64,000 nucleotides of DNA from Bdellovibrionales bacterium (GTDB taxonomy: Bacteria > Bdellovibrionota > UBA2428), in the NCBI GenBank assembly GCA_018266335.1, contig JAFEAR010000101.1, positions 62,001 to 126,000 on the forward strand, in the 5' to 3' direction. The notes beneath the pieces are model-generated. The model saw only the letters and a program-made list of their open reading frames with translations. It searched no databases and had not been told where the DNA came from. The position numbers were made by a program, and so were the translations under genes. Numbering within the stretch: position 1 is the first letter of the stretch; the number at the start of each line of letters is the position of its first letter. Positions 44,092 through 53,315 of the stretch are shown piece after piece.

Positions 44092-44963
44092 AGCTGCTGG
44101 GGGCCCTGAGTCAGCGATGCTTCGGGAACTTCCTCGCTCGGAGCTCGCAGTACAGTCACTTCTTCAAGGTGTCCGGGATCGACAGCGGCGCGGAGTTCGG
44201 CCTCTTGCGTAACTCCTCCGTCGGGCTTGTCCACTTTTACGATGTTACCGATGGGTAATCCTTTAGGGAAGACTCCATCGAGTCCGCCGCTCAGTACTAG
44301 ATCCCCCACTCGAATGTCCTCTGAGCGGTCGAGGTATTTCAAGCGTGCAAGCAGGGTTCGGCCCTTGCCCTCGACGATCAGGCGTGCGCGGGAGCGAGTA
44401 ACGATGCCATCGAGATCATGGCTGGGGTCGAGAAACGAAACAAAAACAGACGAATTGCGGTAAGCGCGCACCACGGTTCCCACCACACCTTCGGCGTGCA
44501 CGACCGGCATGCGTGCTTCTACCCCCTGCGCCGTGCCAGCGTTAATGACAAAGCTTAGACTCTCGTGCGTAGAATCCTGGCCGATGATTTTTGCGACGAT
44601 GCCTTTACGGGGAGCGAAATCTGGCATGGACACAATTTTACGTAATCGTTCATTTTCACGGCCGAGTTCTTCGATTTCAGTGATTTTTTGTTTTAAGGCG
44701 GCGATGTCTTTTTTTAGTTGCTCGTTTTCGGTGGCAGCATTCATTACGGCAATGTAGCGTGACCACAGCACGCCTGCCCCGCCCGTGGCGTTGCCTACGA
44801 CCTCCGAGGCAGGATGAACAAAGAGGGCTTGAATTTCGTCGTACACGTGAATGCGCGGCAGATTGACCTTAAGAAGGAAAAGGGACGCGAACGGTGCCAG
44901 GAACAACGCCAGCACGAAGAGAAGCCGCTTATGTCGGGACCAAAAACTGTTAATTAATGCCAT
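44088..44963 (-). CDS. mreC: Rod-shape protein MreC
   Basis: About 291 residues from the ATG at 44963 (AAGG 8 bases before); an ATG at 44993 is less likely. N-terminal transmembrane helix, then a coiled coil (N-E-Q-L-K-K-D-I-A-A-L-K), then two beta-domains with A-K-I-I-G-Q-D and G-V-V-G-T-V-V. It is a periplasmic scaffold for the elongasome. mreB is not next to it and must be elsewhere. Divergent from the foldase gene. Confidence 0.93.
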   Translation of the reverse strand: MALINSFWSRHKRLLFVLALFLAPFASLFLLKVNLPRIHVYDEIQALFVHPASEVVGNATGGAGVLWSRYIAVMNAATENEQLKKDIAALKQKITEIEELGRENERLRKIVSMPDFAPRKGIVAKIIGQDSTHESLSFVINAGTAQGVEARMPVVHAEGVVGTVVRAYRNSSVFVSFLDPSHDLDGIVTRSRARLIVEGKGRTLLARLKYLDRSEDIRVGDLVLSGGLDGVFPKGLPIGNIVKVDKPDGGVTQEAELRAAVDPGHLEEVTVLRAPSEEVPEASLTQGPQQL

Positions 44964-45033
44964 TCTACGCCTTGCTGAAAGTTTACCACGCATCCCCGGG
45001 CACGCCAGATCTGGGGCAACTTTTCCCCCTCCA

Positions 45034-45061
45034 TTGACAACGGACTTTCCTCGGCCAAGAT
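45034..45061 (+). promoter_or_regulatory. Candidate promoter of the PpiD-like gene, near-leaderless
   Basis: A perfect TTGACA (45034-45039) lies 16 bases before CAAGAT (45056-45061). The gene ATG is at 45068, 7 bases after the -10, and has no SD. The -10 match is weak (3 of 6). Confidence 0.35.
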
Positions 45062-45067
45062 AGTCGG

Positions 45068-46624
45068 ATGCTCGAATTGATTCGCAAGTACCGTACGCAA
45101 TTTTCCATCATCTTTGTTGTCTCGGCCGTGAGTATGGTCGTGGGCATGTTCGGTGCGCCCGGCGCGCGTCGTGGCCAGGGTGGAGGCTTTGACTTCCTCA
45201 GCAGCGGTGTGGCCGCCAAGGTGGATGGCGAAGAAATCGGCGCGAATGAATTGGCCATGGCTCTCGACCGTCAGCTCCGCGAAATGGAGCGAACCATTAC
45301 GGCCCAAGCACAGAAGATGGGCAACACGGCCGAAGCCCGTAAGTTTCTGGAGCAGTACATGCGCTCCCAGGTAACTCCGGACCGCGTGTTGCAAACGATG
45401 ATCGAGCAGCGTTTTCTGAGTGCTACGGCTGACCGGGCCGGCATGGTGGCCTCCGACGCCACGGTTCGCGACATGATTCAAGGCATTCCGGCCTTCCGTA
45501 ACAAGGAAGGCCAATTCGATCCCCTCCTGTACAAACAGTACGTCGCTCAGCCTGCCGTTTTCGAGCGGGAATTGGCTACGCGCGCCAAAGTGGACGCGCT
45601 GCGGGCCGCTTTCTATGCCGGTGTCGGCGTGAGCTCTCCGGCGGAGCAGGCCGAAAACAAGCGGCTGACTCAGGAGCGCAATTTCGAAGAGCTCGTGCTG
45701 AATCCCAAAGACTTCCCCGAGCCCACCGCGGTTGATCCCAAAGACGTAGCTGCTTTTGTGGCCGACCCCGGTTCGAAAATCAAACTGCAGGCCTATTACG
45801 ATCGCAATATCCGCGATTATCAGAGCGACGAACAGGTTCGGGCTCGGCATATTCTTATTCCCGAAACTGCCGGTGGCCTTAAGAAGGCCCAAGAAGTTCT
45901 GGCCGAAATCAAATCGGGTAAAAAGACTTTCGAAGCAGCAGCCAAAGCCTACTCCACCGACAAATCCAACGCCGACAGGGGCGGAGATTTGGGCTTCTTC
46001 GGCGCGGGCATGATGGATCCGGCCTTCGAGACGGCGGCCTTTGCCCTTAAGAACAAGAACGATATCTCGGAGCCCACCAAGAGCTCCTTTGGCTACCACC
46101 TCATTCAGTTGGTCGATCGCAAACCGGCCGTGAAGCGTAGCTTTGAAAGCGTGCAGGCCGAACTCGCCCCCAAAGTGGTGTTGGAAGCTAAACGCAACGA
46201 ACGCGCCCAAGCCTGGATGAAAGGTTGGATGAGCGCGGGCAAGGCCCCGAGCGATGTCGAGCTGAAGCGCCTTAAATTGAGTTGGAAGAAGCTGCCAGCT
46301 TGGACCCCAATGAGCGAGCGTTTGGGCAACCTGGGCGGTGTTGATTCTCGGCTGGGTGAGATTCTGGCCCTCAACAAGAACAAGCCCGTGCTGAGCGCCC
46401 CCTTAAACGAAGGTGAAAGCCTTGTTGCGCTGCGTTGGGTGGAGGGCAAGTCCACCGCTGAAGATCAAAAAGCCAATACTTTGCTCAGCATGAAGGTTGA
46501 AGAGAGCTTCCAGTTCTATTTGCAGAAGCGCTTTGAAACCCTCGAAAAGAACAAGAAAATTGTGCGCTCAGAAAAAGTGCTCAACAAAATGCGCAAGAGC
46601 CTGGGCACCGAAGGCGAAGGCTGA
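45068..46624 (+). CDS. Membrane-anchored peptidyl-prolyl isomerase (PpiD/SurA-type)
   Basis: 518 residues: an N-terminal transmembrane helix (about 10-27), a SurA/PpiD N-terminal chaperone domain, and a parvulin domain with V-R-A-R-H-I-L-I and D-L-G-F-F-G, followed by S-F-G-Y-H-L-I-Q-L. The layout is that of PpiD, a periplasmic folding helper near the Sec translocon. The second half has a further helical domain instead of another complete parvulin domain. It lacks an SD. Confidence 0.9.
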   Translation: MLELIRKYRTQFSIIFVVSAVSMVVGMFGAPGARRGQGGGFDFLSSGVAAKVDGEEIGANELAMALDRQLREMERTITAQAQKMGNTAEARKFLEQYMRSQVTPDRVLQTMIEQRFLSATADRAGMVASDATVRDMIQGIPAFRNKEGQFDPLLYKQYVAQPAVFERELATRAKVDALRAAFYAGVGVSSPAEQAENKRLTQERNFEELVLNPKDFPEPTAVDPKDVAAFVADPGSKIKLQAYYDRNIRDYQSDEQVRARHILIPETAGGLKKAQEVLAEIKSGKKTFEAAAKAYSTDKSNADRGGDLGFFGAGMMDPAFETAAFALKNKNDISEPTKSSFGYHLIQLVDRKPAVKRSFESVQAELAPKVVLEAKRNERAQAWMKGWMSAGKAPSDVELKRLKLSWKKLPAWTPMSERLGNLGGVDSRLGEILALNKNKPVLSAPLNEGESLVALRWVEGKSTAEDQKANTLLSMKVEESFQFYLQKRFETLEKNKKIVRSEKVLNKMRKSLGTEGEG

Positions 46625-46669
46625 TCGCGTCAGATCATTGGCGCGGTGGTGACTCGGGGAGCGAATAGA

Positions 46670-47053
46670 ATGAAGGGCGTGAAGCATCGGAGACTGACTG
46701 TTCTCGCCCTCTTCGCTCTTTTAGCCTTCCCCTTTGCGCGCGAGTTGAGCGCCGCCTCCGCCAAGCCGCCCATTAAGCGGGTTGGCGAGCAAAGCGATGC
46801 CCCGGAGCAAGCGATTGTGAAACCCGCCCAGCAGCCCCTGCCCCAGGCCACCGAAGTAGATCCTGAGTTTCAGGGCCAACGCAGCCCACCCTCCACTCTC
46901 GACAGCGCTCGCGGTGGAAAAGAAATGACCTTCTACCCGCAGCAGGATGGCACCTACCGTGTAGACGAAGTGGCTCCGGGCTCGACTTTTGAAAAGCAAG
47001 GCTACAAGCACGGCGACGTGCTCACCTCGCCTCCGTCGACTGACGGTAAATAA
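46670..47053 (+). CDS. Small secreted protein ending in a PDZ-like motif
   Basis: 127 residues from ATG 46670 (GGGGAG 8 bases before). A signal peptide (L-F-A-L-L-A-F-P-F-A-R) is followed by a Pro/Gln-rich segment. The C-terminus reads Y-R-V-D-E-V-A-P-G-S-T-F-E-K-Q-G-Y-K-H-G-D-V-L, the start of a PDZ domain as in GspC-type proteins. The rest of a PDZ domain is missing and no continuation is seen in another frame. Function unknown; it may act as a periplasmic adapter. Confidence 0.6.
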   Translation: MKGVKHRRLTVLALFALLAFPFARELSAASAKPPIKRVGEQSDAPEQAIVKPAQQPLPQATEVDPEFQGQRSPPSTLDSARGGKEMTFYPQQDGTYRVDEVAPGSTFEKQGYKHGDVLTSPPSTDGK

Positions 47054-47081
47054 GGGCGCGAGAAGTTTTTTACAGTAAGTT

Positions 47082-47936
47082 CTACAGAATCGCAGCGCGG
47101 ATGCGTTGGAGACGCGTGAGGACTCCGCGCATGTCTTTCAGATGCAGCGAGTTCGGTCCATCGCAGAGCGCTTTGTCCGGATCGGGATGCGTTTCAAAGA
47201 AAAATCCGTCCACGCCCACGGCCATGGCGGCACGCGCGACGACTTCAATCATGTCGCGGCGGCCGTCGCTCGAGGTGCCCTTGCCCGAGGGGAGTTGCAC
47301 GGAGTGCGTGGCGTCCATGACTACCGGAAAGCCCAGCGCGCGCATATCGGCCAGGCCGGTCATGTCGTTGATGAGTCGATTGTAACCAAAGCTCGTGCCG
47401 CGCTCGCAGAGCAACACTTTGGCATTGCCCACTTCGGTGCACTTTTCGGCCACGGACTTCATGTCCCAGGGAGCTAAGAATTGTCCCTTTTTGATGTTCA
47501 GCACTTTGCCCGTTTTGGCGGCGGCCTGGAGCAAATCCGTTTGGCGCGAAAGGAACGCGGGGATTTGCAGCACGTCGGCAATTTCGGCGGCCGCGTTGAT
47601 TTGCGCAATATCGTGCACGTCGGTGACGAGGGCGCAGCCCACCTTGGCCTTAATTTTGGCTAGGCCCTTAATCGCCGTACTAGCGCCGGGTCCCCGAAAG
47701 CTGCCGCTGCTGGTGCGATTAGCTTTGTCGAAGGAGCATTTCAGAATCCAGGGAATGCCCAGCTCGCTCGTGATTTTTTTTAGCTCCGTGGCCACTTCCA
47801 GCACCAAGCCTTCGCTCTCGAAAATATCCGGACCGGCAAAGAGCACCCAGTGATCTTTGTGGCCCCAGGTGATTTTTTCTCCCTGGGTGGTCGTGAGCGA
47901 AACGGTTTTGGTAAGCGATTCAATGACGGATTTCAT
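47082..47936 (-). CDS. kdsA: 3-deoxy-8-phosphooctulonate synthase
   Basis: 284 residues from ATG 47936; an upstream start at 47993 lies inside kdsB. The enzyme condenses arabinose-5-phosphate and PEP to Kdo-8-phosphate for lipid A core synthesis. Signatures include F-A-G-P-D, K-C-S-F-D-K-A-N-R-T-S and F-R-G-P-G. It overlaps kdsB by 4 bp and is last in kdsD-kdsB-kdsA, so a single transcript supplies the three steps in order. Confidence 0.95.
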   Translation of the reverse strand: MKSVIESLTKTVSLTTTQGEKITWGHKDHWVLFAGPDIFESEGLVLEVATELKKITSELGIPWILKCSFDKANRTSSGSFRGPGASTAIKGLAKIKAKVGCALVTDVHDIAQINAAAEIADVLQIPAFLSRQTDLLQAAAKTGKVLNIKKGQFLAPWDMKSVAEKCTEVGNAKVLLCERGTSFGYNRLINDMTGLADMRALGFPVVMDATHSVQLPSGKGTSSDGRRDMIEVVARAAMAVGVDGFFFETHPDPDKALCDGPNSLHLKDMRGVLTRLQRIRAAIL

Positions 47937-48793
47937 CGGGAGCTTTTTCCTTTCGCACTGCTTGGTTTCGTGCGAGCAAAGCGGCGTGCCCACGTTAGAT
48001 CGCGAGGCAAATCAATGCCACGGAAGTCCTCGGTGCGGGACGGCTGCGTTTTGATGACGAAGATTTTAACGCCGAGCCATAGGGCGCGGAGTTGTTCGAG
48101 GCTTTCGCATTTTTCCATAGTAACGGGCACGTGGGCGGAGACGCGCGCCAAGGCGTCCAAGGTGTAGCCGTAAACACCGATGTGCAAGTCGCAGCAGATT
48201 TCCTGCGTGAGGTCGCGCATCTCGGTCTTAGACAGCTTCACGCGCGAATAGGGAATGGCGTGCCGAGAAAAGTAAATGGCGGCGCCATCGCGATCGGTGA
48301 TGACTTTTACCGAGCCTGCATCGTCCAGGGGAATCTCGCGCGGCCAGGGTTGGGACAGCGTGAGCATGCCGTAGCGTTCTAAATCTGCCGGTGTGGCAGT
48401 GGCGTAAAAACGGGCGGCGTCGCGCAGGCCTTCGAGCCCTGCGAAGGGCATGTCGCCCTGAATGTTCAGAATACCCTTCAGGGTGGTGCGCGCCTTCGGA
48501 TTCGCCTTGAGCCATTCGTTGGCGGCAGCAAAAACGCGGTCCGTGCCCGAGGGCAATTCTGGCGCCGTGAGAAGAATTTCTAAATCCTTGTACGCCTTGC
48601 GGAGCACGCGTTGCGTTTCGATGTTGTCCACGGCGGCTACAACGCGCACCGAGGCATCATCTTTAAATGCCGCGAGCGCGCGACCCACCGTGCGTACGGC
48701 CAAACATTTTCCGCCGATATCCGACAGAATTTTGCGCGGAATCCGGGTCGAGGCCAATCGAAGAGGAACAATCGCAAGAACGGTGGGAGTCAT
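47933..48793 (-). CDS. kdsB: CMP-Kdo synthetase
   Basis: 286 residues. The N-terminal motif P-L-R-L-A-S-T-R-I-P-R-K and later Q-G-D-M-P mark the nucleotidyltransferase that joins Kdo to CMP. The family is normally about 250 residues; extra residues lie in a C-terminal basic tail. 14 bp after kdsD, 4-bp overlap with kdsA. Confidence 0.93.
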   Translation of the reverse strand: MTPTVLAIVPLRLASTRIPRKILSDIGGKCLAVRTVGRALAAFKDDASVRVVAAVDNIETQRVLRKAYKDLEILLTAPELPSGTDRVFAAANEWLKANPKARTTLKGILNIQGDMPFAGLEGLRDAARFYATATPADLERYGMLTLSQPWPREIPLDDAGSVKVITDRDGAAIYFSRHAIPYSRVKLSKTEMRDLTQEICCDLHIGVYGYTLDALARVSAHVPVTMEKCESLEQLRALWLGVKIFVIKTQPSRTEDFRGIDLPRDLTWARRFARTKPSSAKGKSSR

Positions 48794-48807
48794 GATGCAA
48801 TACTTTC

Positions 48808-49773
48808 TTAGATGAGATGGTCCAGACGTACGAGTCCGCGCAGCATGCCCTGCGCATCCACGAGGGGAGCGCAGGCTAAACGGCGATTAGCTTGTTGAAG
48901 AATGGCAATAGCGTCTTCCACGATTAAATCCGGCGTGAGAATCGTGGGCTTCGGGGTCATGATGCTCGAAGCCTTAAGTGTAAAGTCCGTACCCTTTGCA
49001 ACCGCGCGGCGAAGATCGCCCTCGGTGATGAATCCGCTCATGCGGCCCTCGGAATCGACGGCGCAAAAGGCACCCATGGGTTTTTCCGTCATGGCGCGGG
49101 CGACCGCACGCAAATCGAGCTCGCTCGATCCGTAAGCAATTTTTTCGAGTGGAATGGCCAGGTCGCGCACGTGCATCGTGAGTCGTTTGCCAATCGAGCC
49201 GCCCGGATGGAACCCAGCAAAAATTTCGCGCGAGAAGCCGTGTTGTTCGGCGTATACCGAAACCAAAGCATCGCCGAGCGCCAGGGCTACGGTGGTGCTC
49301 GCCGTCGGCAGCATGTTGATGGGACAAGCTTCCTTTTCGATGCTCGAATCGAGCACGATGTCGGATTGCCGGGCAATTTGCGATTCCAAATTTCCGGTGA
49401 TGGCGATGATCGGCGTGCGCCCCTTGAGCATGGGCAGCAAGTTCAAAAGCTCCGGTGTGGTGCCGCTCTTGGAGAACATAATGACCACGTCGCCCGGTTG
49501 CACTACTCCGAGGTCACCGTGGAGTGCTTCCACGGGATGCAAAAAAATCGCCGTTACGCCCGTGCTCATGAACGAGGCGCTCAACTTGGCGGCCACGTAG
49601 TGGCTCTTTCCGATGCCCGTTAGCACAATTTTGCGGCCCGCAGTGTGGGCGCGTTGAATGCATTCCAGTGCCGACACGAAGGAGGCGTCGAGACGGTCGG
49701 CGCAGCGATTTACCGCGGCCGCTTCGACTCTCAGCAATTCGCGGGCTTTTCCCAGCAGCGTTTTGTGATCCAT
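48808..49773 (-). CDS. kdsD: Arabinose-5-phosphate isomerase (KdsD/KpsF)
   Basis: 321 residues: a SIS sugar-isomerase domain (G-I-G-K-S-H, F-S-K-S-G-T-T-P-E) and two CBS domains in the C-terminal half. It converts ribulose-5-phosphate to arabinose-5-phosphate for Kdo. The gene starts 8 bp after fadB, so Kdo genes may be read from the fad transcript. Confidence 0.94.
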   Translation of the reverse strand: MDHKTLLGKARELLRVEAAAVNRCADRLDASFVSALECIQRAHTAGRKIVLTGIGKSHYVAAKLSASFMSTGVTAIFLHPVEALHGDLGVVQPGDVVIMFSKSGTTPELLNLLPMLKGRTPIIAITGNLESQIARQSDIVLDSSIEKEACPINMLPTASTTVALALGDALVSVYAEQHGFSREIFAGFHPGGSIGKRLTMHVRDLAIPLEKIAYGSSELDLRAVARAMTEKPMGAFCAVDSEGRMSGFITEGDLRRAVAKGTDFTLKASSIMTPKPTILTPDLIVEDAIAILQQANRRLACAPLVDAQGMLRGLVRLDHLI

Positions 49774-49781
49774 ACTGGATC

Positions 49782-51965
49782 TTACTTGTAGAACTTCCCG
49801 CCGTTCTTAGCAAAGTCCCGGAGCGCTTTACTGGGCTGAAAACGCGCGCCATGCGCAGTGGCCAGGCGGTCCAGTTCCGCTACAACTTTATCTAGTCCGA
49901 TAGCATCGGCATAACGCAGTAGGCCGCCCCGGAAGGGCGGAAATCCCGTGCCGAAAATCATGCCCAGGTCGACCTGGTCGGGACCAGTTACGAGGCCTTC
50001 CTCAAGGATTACGGCGGCTTCGTTGATCATCGGAAAAATTGTCCGGCGCACGATGGATTCCATGGTGTACTCGGGCTTGGCGGGGGCGCCGTTAGGATGA
50101 ATAATTTTCATGACGGCTTCGGTGTCGGGCTTAACTCGCTTGCCGCCCGCTTTGTCCCAAACGTAAAAGCCTAGGCCCGACTTACGACCGAGGCGCTTAG
50201 CTTCCACGATACGGTCCATCACGGGAACGGGTTTGGCGCGCTCGCCCAGCGAATCGCCCAAAATGTGGGCCACTTTGGCCGCTACGTCGATGCCGATTTC
50301 ATCGATGAGCTCGAAGGGGCCCATGGGCATGCCGAATTTCTTCAGCGCCTTCTCCATATCGTCGAAGTTGTAGCCCTCGTACAGGCAGTATGCGGCCTCG
50401 TTCAGCCACGGCATAAGCAAACGGTTCACAATAAAGCCCGGGCCATCCTTGCAGACGAGCGGCGTTTTGCCGATGGCCTTCACGAACGACACTGCGCGCG
50501 CGGTAACAGCGGGAGCCGTGCCGGCGTGCGTGACCACTTCTACGAGCGGCATTTTGTGTACGGGGTTAAAGAAGTGCAAACCTACAAAGCGCGAGGGATC
50601 CTTAAAGGCCTTCGCCATTTCCGTGAGTTTTAGGCTGGAAGTATTGGAAGCAATAATGCAATCCGGCCGCACGAAGCCTTCGAGTTCCGCAAAAACTTTC
50701 TTCTTCACCTCCATGTTTTCGACGATGGCTTCAATAACCAAGTCCGTGGCGCGGAAGGATGTATAGTCCACTTGGCCGCGAATAAGGCCCATGCGACGAT
50801 CCACATCCGTGGCTTTGAGGCGCTTTTTTTTGAGTTCGGCATCGTAGAGGCTGCGCGCGTGGGCAAGGGCCTTGGTGACGGCATCCATGTTGACGTCTTT
50901 AATGAGCGTGCGGATGTTCGACGCCGCCGTTTGCGAAGCGATGCCCCCACCCATAACGCCCGCGCCCAGCACGGCGCATTCTTTAATGGGCAGCAGCTTG
51001 GCTACTTCCTCACTCGAAAGCGAAGAGCCGCTGTTGCGTTTGGCGTCTTCGGATAAGAAGAACAGGCCCACCAGGCTTTTGGACTCGGGAGTGCCCCAAA
51101 GTTCCGCAAAGCCCCGTGCTTCTTCCTTAAGGTATTTCTCGCGGGACTTGCCAAAGTTGTGCTCGAGCAAGTCAAGAATTCGTAGCGGCGACGGATAGTT
51201 TCCGCGCGTGGCTTTCATCACGCCCTGCCGAGCTTGGGAGAAAACAATTTTACGGCCCAGCATGTTGGAAGTGAGAAGTTTTTCTTGCAGGGGCATTTCG
51301 CGCACTTTGGCTCCGGGCAATTTGCCGGTTTTCGCTAAGGTGCGGGCGAGCTCCAAACTTTTCTCGACGAAGATCGTGGCGGGAATCACGGCGTCCACGA
51401 GGCCCATTTTGCCCGCCTTGTCGGCGCGAATGCTCTTGCCGGTGAGAATCATGTCCAGGGCTGCGGGCAGGCCCACGCGTTTGGGCAGACGGTAAGTGCC
51501 GCCCCACCCCGGCAGAAAGCCAAGTTTAACTTCGGGCACGCCAATCACGGTCTTGGGGCTGTCCGAGCAAACGATGTACTTGCAGCTCAGCGAGAATTCC
51601 GTGCCCCCGCCCATGCAGGGGCCGTCGATGGCGACCATCGTAGGAATGGCGAGATCTTCGATTTTCGAAAAAATCGCCTGTCCTTGTTTGGAGGCGCTTT
51701 CGGCATCGGCCACGCTCTTGAGCTTTTGCACCTGATTCAGGTCTGCGCCCACGATGAAGGAGTTTTTCTTGAGACTGCGGAAAAGCGCCGCCTTGATGGT
51801 CTTACTACTGGCCAGCGTCTTGAGTTTTTCCAAGATCAAATCGAGTTCAGTGAATGGCGTCTCGAAGAACTTGTTGATCTTCTCGCCCTGCAAATCAAAG
51901 CTAACAATGGCAAGATCGCCTTCTTGGTCGAGTTTGAAGGCTTTTCCGCTGTACAAAGATTCCAT
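49782..51965 (-). CDS. fadB: Fatty-acid oxidation complex alpha subunit
   Basis: About 727 residues. The ATG at 51965 follows AAGGAG at 9 bases; a TTG-type upstream start lies within fadA. N-terminal enoyl-CoA hydratase domain with G-G-G-T-E-F-S-L-S, then a 3-hydroxyacyl-CoA dehydrogenase with G-A-G-V-M-G-G-G-I. Together these convert enoyl-CoA to 3-ketoacyl-CoA. It lies 19 bp after fadA, the reverse of the E. coli order. FadB and FadJ are not easily told apart by sequence alone. Confidence 0.92.
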   Translation of the reverse strand: MESLYSGKAFKLDQEGDLAIVSFDLQGEKINKFFETPFTELDLILEKLKTLASSKTIKAALFRSLKKNSFIVGADLNQVQKLKSVADAESASKQGQAIFSKIEDLAIPTMVAIDGPCMGGGTEFSLSCKYIVCSDSPKTVIGVPEVKLGFLPGWGGTYRLPKRVGLPAALDMILTGKSIRADKAGKMGLVDAVIPATIFVEKSLELARTLAKTGKLPGAKVREMPLQEKLLTSNMLGRKIVFSQARQGVMKATRGNYPSPLRILDLLEHNFGKSREKYLKEEARGFAELWGTPESKSLVGLFFLSEDAKRNSGSSLSSEEVAKLLPIKECAVLGAGVMGGGIASQTAASNIRTLIKDVNMDAVTKALAHARSLYDAELKKKRLKATDVDRRMGLIRGQVDYTSFRATDLVIEAIVENMEVKKKVFAELEGFVRPDCIIASNTSSLKLTEMAKAFKDPSRFVGLHFFNPVHKMPLVEVVTHAGTAPAVTARAVSFVKAIGKTPLVCKDGPGFIVNRLLMPWLNEAAYCLYEGYNFDDMEKALKKFGMPMGPFELIDEIGIDVAAKVAHILGDSLGERAKPVPVMDRIVEAKRLGRKSGLGFYVWDKAGGKRVKPDTEAVMKIIHPNGAPAKPEYTMESIVRRTIFPMINEAAVILEEGLVTGPDQVDLGMIFGTGFPPFRGGLLRYADAIGLDKVVAELDRLATAHGARFQPSKALRDFAKNGGKFYK

Positions 51966-51984
51966 CGCAGTAGACTCCTTAAAA

Positions 51985-53289
51985 TTAAACGGCCGAGAGA
52001 ACGACGCTGCCACCCTGGCCGCCGCCGATACAAAGCGTGGCGAGAGCGTGGGCCGCCTTGCGACGATTCATCTCGCGCGCGGCGGTCAGCACGATGCGGG
52101 CACCGGTAGCGCCCACGGGATGGCCAATGGCAATCGCGCCACCATTCGGGTTGAGGTTAGCGGGATCAATCGCACCCATCTTGGCGCTGCGGCCAAGTTT
52201 CGTGCGGCAGAATTCGTCGCTATCGAAGGCGCGTAGGCAGCCAATCACCTGGGCCGCGAAGGCTTCGTTGATTTCCACCACGCCCATGTCGGAGAGTTTT
52301 AGCTTGGCGCGTTCTAGCGCCTTGTGACTCGCGTACACGGGGCCCAGGCCCATGCGTTCGGGCTCCAGGCCCGCGAAGGAGTGCGCCGTGATTTTAGCGA
52401 GCGGCGTGGGATTGCCTAATTTCTTGAGGCCTTCTTCCGAACACACGAAGGTCATGGCGGCGCCGTCCGTGATCGGGCAAGCGTTGCCCACCGTTACGGT
52501 GCCGTACTTGCGGTCGAAGTAGGGTTTGAGTTTGGCGAGGGCTTCCATCGTCTGCTGCTTGCGCGGACCGGAATCGTTCATCAGAGTTTTTTCGAATTTC
52601 GGGGGCACGGGGAAGGTGGCCACTTCGCCTTTAAAGTAACCCGACTCTTGCGCGGCCACGGCGCGGCGGTGGCTTTCAAAAGCGAACTGGTCTTGTTCCT
52701 CGCGCGTGATTTTGAATTCCTTCGCAAGGATCTCGGCCGTTTGCCCCATGTTAATTCCTACAACGGGATCCGTGAGTCCCTCTTCAATCGCAATGCGCGG
52801 CTTGAGGAATTCTTTGATCGGCAAACCGGCCAACACCTTGATGCGATCCTGCATGGTCTTGGCGCGCATGAGGCGTTCAAAGAAGGCCACGGCGTTGCGG
52901 TTGTAGATCAAAGGCAAGTGGGTCATGGATTCTGTTCCGCCGGCCACAATCACATCCGCTACGCCAGCCTCCACTTTAAGGGCGGCCTGCGAAATGGCTT
53001 CCATTGCGGAAGCACAATTGCGGTGCACGGAGTAAGCAGAAATATGCTGAGGCAATCCCACCCGCAGGGCAATCACACGGGATATGTTGGCGGCATCCGA
53101 GGGCCCATTGACGTTGCCGACGATGACTTCGTCGATGACCTTGCCTAGTTCCTCCATGCCTAGCCCAGAGCTTGCGAGCAATTCGCTCATGGCGAAGCGG
53201 CCTAGCTCCACCGCGGACACAGTTTTTAGATCGGTGCCAGCTTTGGCAAAGGGGGGACGGGTTCCAGAAACAAGGTAGGCAGTTTTCAT
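51985..53289 (-). CDS. fadA: 3-ketoacyl-CoA thiolase
   Basis: 434 residues. The nucleophilic Cys92 is in H-R-N-C-A-S-A-M, with His in N-P-N-G-G-A-I-A-I-G-H and the second Cys in C-I-G-G-G-Q-G. Cleaves 3-ketoacyl-CoA to acetyl-CoA and shortened acyl-CoA. Length and sequence are nearer FadI than E. coli FadA. First of a fadA-fadB pair that runs into the kds genes. Confidence 0.94.
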   Translation of the reverse strand: MKTAYLVSGTRPPFAKAGTDLKTVSAVELGRFAMSELLASSGLGMEELGKVIDEVIVGNVNGPSDAANISRVIALRVGLPQHISAYSVHRNCASAMEAISQAALKVEAGVADVIVAGGTESMTHLPLIYNRNAVAFFERLMRAKTMQDRIKVLAGLPIKEFLKPRIAIEEGLTDPVVGINMGQTAEILAKEFKITREEQDQFAFESHRRAVAAQESGYFKGEVATFPVPPKFEKTLMNDSGPRKQQTMEALAKLKPYFDRKYGTVTVGNACPITDGAAMTFVCSEEGLKKLGNPTPLAKITAHSFAGLEPERMGLGPVYASHKALERAKLKLSDMGVVEINEAFAAQVIGCLRAFDSDEFCRTKLGRSAKMGAIDPANLNPNGGAIAIGHPVGATGARIVLTAAREMNRRKAAHALATLCIGGGQGGSVVLSAV

Positions 53290-53315
53290 GTGAAAACTAT
53301 ACCTTGTGGGAGTGG

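Noticed and set aside
44954..46210. A 418-codon open frame on the minus strand opposite the PpiD-like gene
   Set aside because: Antisense shadow: no SD, low-complexity composition, and the plus strand encodes a clear parvulin-domain protein.
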